A stretch of 64,000 bases of DNA from Bryopsis sp. KO-2023 (taxonomy: Eukaryota; Chlorophyta; Ulvophyceae; Bryopsidales; Bryopsidaceae), in assembly GCA_030272585.1 (NCBI GenBank), contig BSYQ01000008.1, positions 3,100,001 to 3,164,000 on the forward strand. The letters are read 5' to 3'. The notes beneath the pieces were generated by a model. That model searched no databases. It saw nothing but the letters and a program-made list of their open reading frames with translations, and was not told where the DNA came from. The position numbers were made by a program, and so were the translations under genes. Shown piece by piece: positions 10,193 to 23,238 of the stretch (positions within the stretch are counted from its first letter, which is position 1; every line of letters begins with the position of its first letter).

Positions 10193-13100
10193 ATGGCGGG
10201 CGGAGCGGTGGACCGACAACAGTAGTTGAGGTTTGAATGTGTTGTTTTCCCTTGCAGGTGAAGCAAGAGGCTTCCGCCGGCCGGTCGGGCCCCAAACGAC
10301 AGCAACGCAAGAGCACTCGCTACAAATGGTAAGGATACGCACATGCCGGGCGCATGCCACGAGTAGTGACGATGTGGTTTCCCCCTCCCGACCGAGCTTC
10401 GAGATTCTACGGGGCGCGCGGTCGCAGCCCGAATCCAGTTGCACACAAACGAGCGGCGTAACAACGCCATGGAATCGTGACTTGTTTTCGAGCGAAGAAG
10501 TTTGATTTCTCGATACTCCCTCCTTCATTCGGTTTTGCCCATCGTAGCGTCAGGTTCTTTCTTGTACCCACTATTCGGTCGTGCTTGATTTGACCTGTCC
10601 CATCCATCCATGCATGCATGCATCATGTCACAGAACATCCAAATCCATCCAATGCATTTCATTGGCTTCAGACATTCCTAGATTATGATCCACTGAAGCA
10701 TGTAGCACATATCTAGCACTTTTCTATATGTTTGTAGTGCATGGGGTGATTGGAGTTGTTCCCTGTGGCACAGGAATGTCTCAATTTTGTCATTGGGCGG
10801 CAAGCTTTCGTCGTACATCGCCTTCGTATCATCGCACAACATGAACCTGTTCAAAAGGCACTACAGATTCGAATCCGTGGCGGCTGCAGCAGCCGACATC
10901 GCCAAATCAATCACTCAGGTGAATTTGTTTGCTCAATATCTTCCCTCAGCATCAGTCATTCATTTAGTCATTTCGTTGTCAGACAGGGTTCTTTTATAGA
11001 TGACCATCTTCCTGCAGTAAGGTGTTGCCCAGTGGGTGGGGTGACTTAGCAATTGTGTTTACCTGGTCTTTGTGGTTCCAAATGGAGGGGCTGAAATGTA
11101 TACATTTTTTTTTTGGCAGGGTCACACATGTCGAGAGCGTTTGAACTTTCCAGGGGCTGCAGACGATGTGGTTCCTGTCGACATTCGCTCGTCTGTCTTG
11201 AGCATCCGACACGAACTGATTTCACAAGGAGAGCCTTCCGATGTCGCCATTTCCAAAGCAAAACAAGTGGTAAGCTTTGTTCATTCATTTCATTATCCTT
11301 CTGTCCATATTCCCATTTGCTTTCGTTTCGTTCTTTTTGATTTTGAACTTACCCCACCCGCCACCCCCTTTCTTCCTATCCATGTGTGTGTGTGTGTGTG
11401 TGTGTGTGTCAGCCTGTTTGCTGTGTTTTGTCAGGTGGTGAAAATCTTGAAGGATGTTGCAGAAAGCATATGTGACTACACTTCGAACCATCGGGTGCCC
11501 CAGTCGATCAGCACCGAGATGCTGGATCGTGTCGTGACCACTCAAGCGTACATCGACGACATCCTGAGCAATGATGCCCAGTTCAACATCCCAGCCGTCA
11601 GCGACAGCCTGCCAAGTCCAAATCCATCACTCCCCCCCCAGCTGGACCCCCCAGGACCGTCAGGCGAACCCAGCCAACCGGCGATAAAAACTCCTGGGGG
11701 AATCCAAGAGGATGGAGCAACCCCCCCACCGAAAGCCGAACAACAACGACAGCAAGATCAACCGAAAAATATTCGAAAAGGGGCGGCATTGCCTGGGGGG
11801 AAGAAAAAGGAGACCCCGACAGCAAAACGGGTGGCATTCAAGGATGAGGATGAAGTGTTCGATCAAATCAGGGCAGGCCCGGGGGTGAATCTGAGCAGGA
11901 ATGATGTCGCAGTTCCACATGGAGTTTTCTGCCCGCCAGCAACCAGCTTGCCATGTGTTGAACAAGTGATTTCCCCGTCCGGGGTGAGTTCCACCCCTCC
12001 CCCTCCCTGTAGGGATCCCCGTATCCGAGTAGCACCAGAAGCTACTGGATCGACGGCCGAAACCCCTCGTGATTCTAACAAACATAAGCAGAGTGGGGTG
12101 GGGTTGAAGAGGTACCGGTCCAAGACTCTGGCTCAGTGTTTGGCTGGAAATGAGGAGCTCGGGGCGAAGGAATGCGTGCAATCGACTGGCAGCCAGGCGA
12201 TTGCTTGCTCCCATGACACGCTGTGCTTTGTCTACTTGAGGCAAGAGGCTCTGTACCGAATAATGAACTTGGAGAAAATCATCAAGTCTTTTGGTGAGCG
12301 TTTTGCAAGCAACACGAAAAAAAGTGGCAAATCTCTTTCTCTCCCTCCCTCTCCCTCTCTCTATATACGTATATATATATAACCTAAAATTTTGCTGTTT
12401 TTCGTTGTTTTTGACCCCCTTTTTTGTTTTTTCTCTGATTCCCTTGTTTGTTTTTCTTTTTCCTTCAACACAGGTTGGGATTTGAAGCTTGCTGGCCTTG
12501 ATATTCTCAGCGGAGCTGTCGTAGTGGTGTCACGCACGGATGGATGGAAAATGAGGCGAATATCTTCATGTACGTATGTATGTTTTCTGTAGTTGAGTAG
12601 TTTTCATAGCAAGGTGTTAGAAACCTGTTTTTCCTTTTTTCTTTGTGCCCCACAATGATTCGCTTTCGTTTCAGACAACACCCCCACATATTGCTTCAGA
12701 AAATAAATTTCCCCAGTGATTGGATTTTGCTTTTTTGTTTTCCCCATGAAAAACTTCAAAGAGTGTTTCGGAGGGTTTACATGACCATTACAGGGATCTC
12801 CTTTAAGAAATTCCCAAAAATGTTTTTGACACACAGGGTGCCCAGATACCATGAACGTGAATCTGGAAGATGACACCTCAGTTTCGCCATTCGAACTTGC
12901 AAACGAAGTCTTGGAACCCGGAAAACGGTCGTCAGACTTCGTGGTGCAAGAATACAATTCCAAAATCCACAACAGAGAGGTGGAGCCCTTCACAGCCGAA
13001 AAGGTGAACAAATATAGCAACCACAAAAACAAAAATCTGCCTCCCTGGCTCAAAATCACTAAATGTAAGTTTTTCAAAAACGCCATAATGAATACATCGC

Positions 13101-14535
13101 ATGGAAAAACCCACTGAAAGAAAGAGTGAAATCGCACCGTTCTGGTTGCAATCTGACCGGTTGTTTTACTTTTTTACCTTATCCAGTTGCTTGGAGTTTT
13201 TTTTCGGCTGCTGTGCTGTGCCCGGGCCGTCCGGAAGCTTCCAGCCACCCAAGATGCCCCCCGCCTGATCAAGAACCTCGTCCAGAAACTGATCACCGGC
13301 CCCCCCCAGACCTTCCTGGACGATTTCTCCAAATTCTTGGATCCACAGGACCGCAATGTCGAGGAGAACGACGCCAGAATCCATGCAAGCACCCTCAAGA
13401 CATGCGGTGGTCAAATGGGGAACCACTTCAGGCATTGGCTTGGGCGCGACGGAGAGTTCAAAGAGTCCAGCGAGGATTTGAACGTCGAGCAAGACCTCAA
13501 AGCGTATTTGCAACGCTTGAGGGAAGTTCGAGGGATGTCCCCACCCGAATCGCCCGAGCTGCTGGAAATCCATGCCAGGGCTGCCAAGCGACGGAGGCGG
13601 GGCACCTCCAGCCCGAGGATAATCAAGGCCAGAGCTGGTACGGGTGTTGATGGTGAAGGGTGGGATGCGGCTGGCATCGCTTAGGATGTGGGTGGTGGAA
13701 AAAAACTGAAAAAAAACACTGATTTGATGTACATGAAAAAAAAACGAAGAGGAAATTCCTTTGAATCATTGGAGATCAGCGATGGAGGTGTCTGGCCAAA
13801 ATGTTGGAAATTGGTTGGAGGTAGCCAGCGAGCAAGAAAGAGGATTAAAGCTTTTTCTGTGTCGATTGGGTCCACATACCATACCCTCTGGTAGCTGAAC
13901 TGTGTGCGTGTAAAATTAATCCTGCGACTTATCGACCGGGATGTGGATCGTATATTTCACGACTGATATAAAACCAGCAATGAAATTTGCTGAGGAGAGA
14001 ATGAATCGTCGATTTGAATTCTTTTTTAGGAGTGGTGGAAAATGGACGGCCGGCTGACATAGCCACCTTGCCCGGTTGTGGAGTTGGGGCCCACACCGGA
14101 GGCAGAATGCAAGATGGAGCGGCCTCGGTGGACAAGAGAGGGGAAATCGCGGGTCCGTCTGTCTTGCCAACGGATGCTCCCAGGTCAGACATGCCACGGC
14201 TGGAGTCCAGGAAGAGAATGGCATCGGACGAGTGTGCAGCTGTGGAGGGAGCCAAGCCTCAGGCGAAAGCCAGGAAAATGGTCCACCCGGGGGAGGGGCG
14301 GTTGGCCAGGGGGGAGGTCAGGAGAGAGGGTGGCAGCATGGAGTGCGGGAGGATGATAGGTGCATCGACGGGTCGAGTGGATTGGAGAGGAGAGGGGGTT
14401 TCGAATGAGGGGAGCAGGGGGGGCCGGAATCTGGGTCATCATGATGTCGGTGCATCGAATGGGGGGAAAGTCGCCTACGATTCATTGGAGAAAGTTACGT
14501 CGGCTCTGGAGGAAGTGATGGAGGCACTTGGGTGA
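10193..14535 (+). CDS. Unrecognised protein, about 836 residues, basic and Pro-rich
   Basis: Proposed exons: 10193-10207, 10258-10328, 10774-10918, 11120-11269, 11435-12293, 12474-12569, 12837-13064, 13197-13637, 14030-14535. All phases agree. The first exon (ATG in AAATGG context, then a 50-nt intron) is the least certain; the rest is supported by good splice sites and protein-like sequence. The N-terminal 150 residues are basic and then helical (GGKLSSYIAFVSSHNMNLF; VVVKILKDVAESICDYTSNH). The 859-nt exon holds a long Pro/Gln/Gly-rich linker. Near the end are an Arg cluster (AKRRRRG) that could act as a nuclear signal and a short C-terminal helix (SLEKVTSALEEVMEALG). A stop at 13681 would end the protein earlier if the last intron is not removed. 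I recognise no family; a nuclear role is only a guess. Confidence 0.6.
11383..11409. repeat. (GT)n microsatellite in intron
   Basis: Twenty-seven bases of alternating TG lie in the intron ahead of the 859-nt exon of the 10.2-14.5 kb gene, about 25 nt before its acceptor. Confidence 0.95.
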
Positions 14536-16744
14536 AAGTCGGAGGCCGATTTGGATGCTTGTCGTTCCCCCCCCCACACACACAAGATGGGACCATTGCT
14601 GAAGGAGCGAATGGTGCCTAGGTATTTTTTCTACATTTTCTTTTTCACGATTTCTGTCAGACATGGAAACATACATGGGGGCAAGAAAATCATATGCACA
14701 GTCTTTTTTTGGGGGTTTGGGGGTGGGTTTGCACATGGTACCAAAAGATTGAGAAACGTAGTTGGAATATGGTGCAAAACGAGGTAAAAAAAAAAGGGTC
14801 CCTTGAGGAAGTCGTGGGAAATTGGCTAAAGAACGAAAACCAATTCGTGAAATGCGAAATATGAAGAAACAACTTTGACTTGAGGTTGGGGAGACTGTTA
14901 CAAGTGAATGGGGAAAAAAAATGTTCGAGGGGGGGACGGGCAAAGGAAATTAATTTTTGCAAGTTTTTTTTCTCACTGAAAGATTTGCCCCGACAACGAA
15001 ACACAAAGGGGACAACGAAACACAAAGGGGGCAGAAAAACGTTTTGACGATGTCTAGAGAACATGATTCAGACGGGGAAAAAAACAAATGACAGCAAAAA
15101 GTGGGGTTCTAAAAATAGATTGATAGAGTTTGTTAGTTCACAAATCTAAACCCAATTTACACGAAGAGAGAGACTGGGCTTGAGGTTTTTACTACGGAGC
15201 GATTCTTTCTTTTTTTTTTGGGGGGGGGGGGGGCAGGGGCCAGTGAAAACTCACAGAAACAGTAAACACTCGCATGCAAAAAAAAAAAAGGAAAAAAATT
15301 GGTAGATCTTACCCCTGCCCCTGTTTTCCCCTCTCCGCCTCTTCGCACAATTCTCTCTCTGAAGTGAAAAGGGTTCGGGGAATTTCAGCCCTCCATGGGG
15401 AAAAAAAACAACGAATCGACCCTCTTTTTTTTTTACACTCGGCATTGCATTTTTCACAAACAGAAAGATATATATACATATATATAGCTTTCAAAATGGC
15501 CTGGCTGTGGAGGATGGGGGAGAGAGTCAGGGAAAAGCGGGTGTGGGTTTGGAGGGACCGACAATGATGTGATCCGTATTATATAGTTGGGAGGACGTGG
15601 GTTTTTCTTCTTCCCTGCTATAATTTTTTTTTTCTAGTGAATGTCTCGTAACTTGAGAGGATTCAACTTTTTTTTCAGTTTGTTGGTTTGACTACGACAA
15701 CACATTTTTCTGGGAAGGTGTTTTTTCCTGGAAAAAAAACACCACAGATATATATATATACATACAGACGTATAGAACAGCAAGAAAACAGAGAATAAAC
15801 AAGTGGAAAAGATATTGTGGTGCTAGAAGCCATCGAATTTACAACATATATATATCTAGAGAGAGAGAGAGAGAGAGAGACAGAGTGTGGAGGGGATATT
15901 GGAGTTTTATGGACTCTTTTCCCTTTTTCTTTTCGAGGTCGAGTCGGAAGCCCATTTTTTGTTCTTGTTTTTTCCCCTGGTGGCTAAGATTCAGTTGCAT
16001 TTTCCTGCTTTTTTTCTTGGAATTTTTTTTAAAGTAAATAGTGTGGGATGATGGGTTTAGGATGAGGGGATCAATACTAGAAGGAGAATTTAGGAAAAAA
16101 AAAAGTTTTGTAAACATCTGGCCATTTGACACAATATTGTGTGCATGTGTGTGTGAACTTCTCTGCAGACTTTCCCCAAAGATTTGAACTGAAAGATTTC
16201 CCTAAGCCAAGAACTCGACTTTCTGTACTTTCTGTACCGTCTGCTGGAGAGAATTCGAACAATTTGGTTTCTGGACAAAACATTCCATCTTCCACTTCCA
16301 AATGCACCACATCCCACTTCTCAAAAGTACAGAATATAAGAGATCAAAAGACGAATATTATGATGTAATTGGAGCTTTTACTTTTCAAACAACATTGGGC
16401 CTCCCTGCTGTCTCGTTCACTTACACAGCGGACAGCCTGAATGGGTTTTTCATGCTTGATGAAACAGATTTCTGGAAAAAAGAAACAGAAAACAAAAAAC
16501 CAAAAAGAAAAGGTGAACTGAAAGGTAGAGATCGTTTTCCCACCTGCTCCTTACCCCGGATCTCACCAGAATTCACTTCCAACCTTGACCTCATTCCATT
16601 TACATAATCATGTTTCAAATAGTCCATTATCGACCCGTCATCCACCCATTTTCCAACGACCCCACACCTTTTTTTCCTCCATTCTGTTTTTTTCGTGTCG
16701 CATCGGGAAATTCTGGCGTTTTTCGTGTGTTTTCCCTTTCACGC
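14536..16744. other. Intergenic region with homopolymers and microsatellites
   Basis: This lies downstream of the unknown gene and upstream of the RINT1-like gene. It holds many A and T runs, a T-run directly followed by fourteen Gs (15210-15233), AT-rich runs near 15466-15487, 15747-15760 and 15845-15856, and a (GA)n tract at 15859-15880. No frame with protein-like composition was found. The last 200 bp should include the RINT1-like promoter and 5' UTR. Confidence 0.5.
15859..15880. repeat. (GA)n microsatellite
   Basis: Eleven GA units in intergenic DNA, directly after a short AT-rich tract. Confidence 0.95.
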
Positions 16745-18196
16745 ATGTCGGCGATCGAACAATATAACAAGTTGGGGCAGGAAATCGGCAGCCTAGAGCT
16801 GAGAGAAACCCAGCTGAGGAACAGCATTCGACAAACCGTCGAATCGTTATGGGCGGAGCAGGTGCGGGAAAAAAAAAAAAAGATTCCTGGATAGCATGTA
16901 ATGAAAAATACTGCAAAAAAACAAAGAGTTTTTTTGGGCATTGAGTAAGTATGATTATTACTATGTTTTATCAGTAAAACCGTGGGGTGGGGGCTTGATC
17001 TGATGATCCAGAAACGATGGTGATCAATTACATTTATTCCTATTTTGTGGTTTTTCAAAGCCTGTGGGGGTTTGAAACCCTTATGCAGCCCTGCCAACTT
17101 TGCAAAAAAACAACGGCTGTATCGTCGTTTTTTTTTTGAAACAATCAGGATATCCAGATGATTGTCGTCTGTTTTTTGTGGGGAAGAATCGTGTGCAAAC
17201 GGTGTTATTCTAGTTTTTGTTGAGTTCATTCCTGTTTGTAGGGGGTGGATGGGGGTGGTAACTATGAAAATTTCACCTCCATTCCGAAAAGGTTGACGAT
17301 GGTCCTCTCTGCAAAATCCTATGGTGAGCTCCAAACCAGAAAAAAATTACTGACTGACTGACTGTGCAATAATTCAGCTTGGAGGTTTTCTTGTTGTTTT
17401 TTTGGTTGAAGATTTATATTTAAGCATGTGCCCTCGCAGTGCATTCACTTCAAGAACTGCAGGAGGCTGCCAAGGATCTGGAAAGGGCTTCCAGAGAGGT
17501 TTCAAGGGCAGTAAAGGAGGTGGGTCTAGATCACACCCTCCAAAGAAACCTAAAAAAGGGTGTTATTTTTTTCTTTCATTAGAAAAAAAGCATCAAAAAA
17601 AAAAAAAGAAAAGCACCCTCTCAAGCTGATCTCGATGCCATTTGTCACCCCTTCGATTTTTTTATTTTTTTTGTACGGAGCTTCTGGAAAGAAAAATTGA
17701 TTTTATTTTTTTTAAATGAAATTTTTTCCTCCCCAGGGAGGCGCAGCATACATGGAAGCCATCCAAGCTGCATGCAGCTGCTTTCAAGCTGCCTCGATTC
17801 ATCTTTCCAAAATCCAACCCATTCCAATAGAGATCCAAGGCCGGCATCTCTCCAAGCTGACCAGTCTCATTCTGGACAAAGTGAATTCCAACAGAAGAAC
17901 CCTGAAACAAATTTCAGAGGATTATGTGAACGGTCAATTGCAAGCATGCGATTGGCCCCCCGCTCTGGCTTCCCCCTCGGATCGCCCCCCCGAAAAAAAG
18001 ACCGGAAGCTTCTGGGAACGTGTCCGGGAAAAGGGCAACCCGGCTCTGATGGATTTAGGGACGGCATTGGTCGCTTTGACCAAGCTGCAGCAATCCTTCG
18101 AAGGAAAAATTATGCAGGTGATCGATCCAGCAATGAAGCTGCGCGAACGAATTCGAAAGGGTGATTCTCATTTGGAACAGTGACATTCTATACGGT

Positions 18197-18232
<36 letters not shown>

Positions 18233-21200
18233 TGTATTCTTTGCCTGTGTTTTTTTTTGTCATGTGTTTTTTCTTTTTTCTTTTCATTATTTTAATATCT
18301 GTTCCCCCCCTTGTTTGAATTAGGGAACGATGCTATGGTTTTGTTCAGCGTTGGCTGCCCCGCTGGAAAAAAAGTTACGGATGCATTTTGCTTCGGAGAA
18401 CAGCTCCACTGCAGACATAAGCAAGCCAGAATGGTTGTTCGCGACCGCCAAAAAAATCATTCAAGAACATGCCCCTGGAATGCACTATTTCCAAGTGAGC
18501 TTCATTTTTTTCATAATTTTTTTGGGCAAAATCCAAGCACATGTCTAGGAGCCCATGTCCAGATTTCTTTTCGAAGGGAAATACCAGCACATACAAACCA
18601 GCGGATCAAGATTTGATTCAAACAAACGTTTTTCTACCCCCTAGCAGCTTTCGTTTCCATGTCGCACTCTTTCTTTTGCCCTCTTTTCAATAATATCTTA
18701 AACTCCTGCACAACAATTTTTCCCATTATTTTATTATATTGTTTTTATATTTGCCAGTATTTTTTTTCCCTTGGCACAGTTGAGTTTCACCATCAACAAA
18801 GCTTTTCTTCTTGATTTCCTCTGAGATGCTCGATTCTGTTGATTTGTCGATCCACAGGGGGTCGTTCCCATGTCAGGCTTGGACGGGCCCTTCGATCTTT
18901 CCGTCGAATTCATCAGATGCATGCAATATTGCATTCAGGGAATCCTCGCCGATCATCACGTGGTGCAATTGGAGTCAATCGGCACGTCTGTGTTGTGGCT
19001 GAAATGGACAGAGGCAACTCAGGTTTTGATGGGATAAAAAAAAGGCCCTGACAAGAAAAAAAACAAAAAACTTGCTCATTTTTTTTCCCTGCTGCCGTTT
19101 CTTGTCCCTAATGAAGAATCAAATGTGCCTAGGTGTATGTATTTTTCTTCTTTTTTTTATTCAACCTCTGCACATGTTGTGGTTAAAAGGGGAAAAAATT
19201 TTGTGAAGATGTTTGATAGGGAAATGATGGATCTTGCGGGCATCAGTGAGGATTCAGGCGAAGTGCTGAGGAAATTCAGGGAATCCAATTGCCTCGGTGC
19301 CTTCTGTAGGAAAAAAGAGTGGGTGGTGAGTGCGTTTTTTTTTCTTCTGCACTATCCGTGTGAACATCTGTTGCTTTGCTCTAGCACACAGCAGTGGACG
19401 TGGAAAAAAAAGAGAAAAGAAATGTATTGATATATCTGAGCCCAAGTCATGAATTGTAAGGGTGGGTTGTATTGGAGCTCCTAAGAGGGCCTGATCACTC
19501 TTGCATCACACTTTTCCGTCACGCTTTTGTGGAATGTAATGGGATGACTAATATGAGGTTTTGGGTGACACAATGGCGCAAACCAATCTTTAAAACTGCT
19601 CCACAAACACTTATAGATATTCACATGACTTTCCTGTGTTTTTTTTTTCTGGTTTTGTTTAAATCCAGGCATCATGGTGTGCGAGTGAAGCCGAGGATTG
19701 CATTCAACAAATGGATGAGATCATGTCTGCCCCGGATGCTTGGACGCCGGCTGTCGAAGAAAACTCCCCCCCGTCGCAACAGGAAATCTGGCCATCGAAA
19801 TGTGCGGAAGGTGTTTGGGGGGTCGTGGTGACTGTGATTCAGAAATCCAAAACAATGCCGGGGGCTCTCGGACAAGCTTGGCTTCAACAGGTGGGTCTTG
19901 GAGATGTCACTAATGTTATAATATGTTTTGTTTATTTATTTATTTATTGCTATTTGTTTCTTTATTATTGTTTACTTATTTATTATTATTGTTTAATCAT
20001 TTAAAATCATTTACTTATTTCTTTATTATTATTATTATTTATTTACTGAAAAAAACAATAAATCGTCCTGAAAACAATCGATGTGGGTGGGTGTGGGTGT
20101 GTGGCTTCTCAAATATGCTTGGCACCTATTGGCACAGCAGATTCAGGGCTTTTTGTTGTGTTTATTTTGTCTAATTGGTTGGTCAAAAACTGTCATGGGC
20201 TTACAAATGCGAGTTTGTCAGGTTGGGAGGAAAGTGTTTCATGAATTCAACAGAAGATTGACGGCAATGGTGAAGCAAGTGGAAACGTTCAAGCAACTGT
20301 TGGAGCCGAAATCCGCTTCAAAGGTGAATTTTCTTTGGGGGGGGGAGATTAGTAAAATGTTTCTCAAAAACAAAAATCACCAGAAATATAAAAAAGGAAA
20401 ATAAGTTTACATGGTCCATATTTTTCCCCCCCTCCTTTAGAATTTTCAGATTTTTTTTATTTTTTTTTTTTGGGGGGGGGGAGAATAAAATATGTGTGTA
20501 TAAACCGGAGGGGGTGGGGAAAAAAAAGAAAAGAAGTAATTGTGAAAAATCAAAATAACATTCTCCAAAAAAATAAAAGCAAAATCAAAGGAGATCCTCC
20601 ATTCCTCAAGGTCGCCGTTTTTGGATTTTAAAAAAAAATCCCTCTATTTTCAATTCTCTTTTTTTCTTCATATATTAAGCATGCAAAAAAAAAGAAGACG
20701 ACAAAAATCTGAATGTGAGATAAAAAATTTGTGCAGATTTGTGGCTGCATTTGTGCTGCTAGATATTTTGAACACAATCTGAACGAATATGACGACGAAG
20801 CCTCGGTCAGCGACCATGCACCGCTGTCTGTGGTTTTTTCAAAAGAACTGGGCACTTTCACGGCTTCCAAACGCAAATGGAGCATGAATTTGGCCAGAAC
20901 GGCCGCCGAGCAATTCCAGTCTGACACAGCATCATACAGGTGTTTCGACCAAAAAAAAACAAACGAAAGCAACGACAGTGCAATATTTTCCCATAGTTTC
21001 CACTATATGTCAAATCCACACATCCACACATTGATGGATGGTGGTCTATTTTTCGATTTTGATTTTAATTTTTTTTTTTTGGGGGGGGGGGAGGGTCTCT
21101 CTCAGGCGGTTTTTATCGGCTATATTTTGACAGCTGTCTGGCCTTTTTTGGAGGGGGTGTTGGACCTTATTCGCATCTATTTATTTTGAAAGCAAAAACT

Positions 21201-22258
21201 CCAGATGCTGTGCAGCCACCAACAACGTAACCACGAACTGTCTGTATCATGTTATCGATTCAACTCTGGATGTTTTTTTTTTTGTTTTGTTTTTTAACAG
21301 GAAACAGCTGGAGGCGTTTGGTGCGCATGCTGGCATCGAGCCCCCTGCTCAAATGGACATCTCGCCTTCATTGGTGGGGGCGATTTTGCGGTTGAGCGAT
21401 GCGTGCAATATGTTGGCCTCCCTCATGGATGCGGTGTGTTTCAGTGATATTTGGAAAGCTATCGCTATGGCGGCGACAAGGTGAGCTGAATGCAAGTCAT
21501 CACAACATTTCCTCTGTTTTTTTTTGTTTTTGTTTTTTTTCCCGAACACTTGATTTCGGTTTATCATTTTTTTTAATCCTGGAAGTGAGGGCATGAGACT
21601 GGTGGAGTTGCGCAATGTTTTTTTTGTGTGTTTTTTTGTGTTTTTTCTGGTTTGGTTTTTTTTTGTTTTTTTTTCTTAATTTCGATGCACTCCACTCTGG
21701 CTGCAGGTTTCTTTTCAACGATATTGCCACAGAAGCTGCCTTCAGCAAATGGGGATCGTATCAGTTTTACTATGATTGTTATGCATTGATGGATATTTTT
21801 AGACCATACACAAGGCGACCCCATGCCCATCTTCGGGTAACATTGTTTTTTCAACAGTTTTTTTTTCTCCCCTCAACAACAGTTTTTCTCTTGATTTTAT
21901 TTTCTTTTCCAGCCTTCCATGAGTTGCACAAAATATGCGTTCAAGAAAAATTTCACTGTGAAATCGAAAAAGGGACATCCTTGTTCCCACTCTTTTTTTT
22001 TCATTTTTTTTTACTTTTCTATGCCTCATTGCCGATGTGGGATGATTTTTTTTTTTGATTTTTTTCTTTTTGGTTGGGCAGGAGTTACATGAATCTTGTC
22101 TGCTTTTGACTTTCCCTGCGGAAACAGCCATAAACCTCCAGCAGGTGTTATCTTCCCCCGGGGAAAAGAAAAATTTGAAAACCCACCTTGCCAGCGTTCA
22201 AATCGGACGACTCACCCCAAATCAGGCACTCAGCATCCTTAGTCGGAGATTAGAATAA
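16745..22258 (+). CDS. RINT1/Tip20/MAG2-like vesicle-tethering protein
   Basis: Thirteen exons: 16745-16861, 17242-17323, 17440-17519, 17737-18117, 18324-18494, 18858-19022, 19209-19325, 19669-19890, 20222-20323, 20737-20939, 21301-21480, 21707-21836, 22082-22258; 708 residues (human RINT1 is 792). The N-terminal 70 residues include a coiled coil (HSLQELQEAAKDLERASREV). Next come the family's conserved W-P element (QACDWPPALASP), the LAAPLEKKLRMHF...KPEWLF block, and the C-terminal block with FSKWGSYQFYYDCYALMDIF...RRPHAHLRELHESC. Together these fit RINT1 in animals, Tip20 in yeast and MAG2 in plants. The family works on the cytosolic face of the ER in the NRZ/Dsl1 complex, tethering COPI vesicles returning from the Golgi. 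Exon 7 has the weakest acceptor. Beyond the exon 4 donor the frame stays open for 21 residues of coding appearance. Confidence 0.9.
18200..18227. repeat. (AT)n microsatellite in RINT1-like intron 4
   Basis: About fourteen AT units lie about 80 nt after the exon 4 donor, within the intron. Confidence 0.95.
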
Positions 22259-23238
22259 ACCGAAACGAAAAAAAAAAAAAGCAAGCAAGCAAGTCAGTCA
22301 GTCCGCACAGAAGATACTGTGACTTTCAAAAAGGGTGAGAAAAAGAAGCCGCACAGGAAGTTTTTCTTAGAAAAAAAAAGACAGGAAAAAAAAAACGAAG
22401 AGGGAGAAGAACCACTGGCCAAAAAAATCTGTGACGATTTGTGGGGTTAAACTTAATTTAGGTCTGCTGCAAAAAACAGAAAGGGTGGGGGGGGGGGATT
22501 TAGAAAAAAAAATGGTGTTTGATTGGGTTTTTTTTCTTGATTTGAAAACAAAATTTGAAGGGTCAAGTGACAAGAAGACAAGGTGGGGAAACGAATGGGG
22601 AAAAAAAACTTATTAAAAAAGAAGAATACATGCATGCACATGAAAGAATGATACGATTGGATGATGGTTTTTTTTATGTTTTTTTTCTAAAAGGAAGCAA
22701 GCGGACGAAACAAGGGTTTTTGTTATTTCAAAAAAAGAAAACTCTTGTGAATAAGGCATCGTTTCTCGCTGCTGGATGGTTTTATTTCCAAATTCCTTTG
22801 TTTTTCCTGAACAAATTTGCGGTTGCGCTGTGTGTTGTTTTTTATGTTTGTTTGTTTTTTTGGAGGGGTGGGGTGGGCTACAATTATTGAGACTGTATGA
22901 GGAATAATTGATATCCCTTTTTTTTGTCTTGGGCTCTTTTTCCCCCTGGATTTGCTGGGTTCTTCTTAGGTGGAAGAAAGGAGGAGGGGGGGCTTAATAT
23001 CTTTCGAAGTTTTACACAGAGTTTAGAAACCAGAGATGCCAGGAAAGAAAATGCCCCTGCCCTTTGCTTTCGATTCTGTGGGAAAGACGTCAAGACGAGA
23101 ACGAAATCTGAGAGGATCGCACGCCGAGAAGTCGCAGAGTCCATGTAACTCATTTTTTTTTGCTCCTTTTTCGTTTTGTTCGTCGCTTTGGGGTAAACCG
23201 CCTCCTGCGTTTCTGTGCGTTCTTTTTTTTCAAAGAAA
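22259..23238. other. Gap between RINT1-like gene and the 23.2 kb gene
   Basis: Rich in A, T and G runs to about 22900. From about 23030 to 23145 the composition becomes balanced and could be 5' UTR or an upstream non-coding exon of the next gene. A pyrimidine tract followed by CAAAG lies just before the chosen ATG at 23239, so a 5' UTR intron is likely. Confidence 0.45.

Noticed and set aside
13126-13650. A 174-codon plus-strand frame overlapping the large exon of the unknown gene
   Set aside because: It is Pro/Arg-rich and out of phase with the neighbouring exons; the other frame has normal protein composition and keeps phase.
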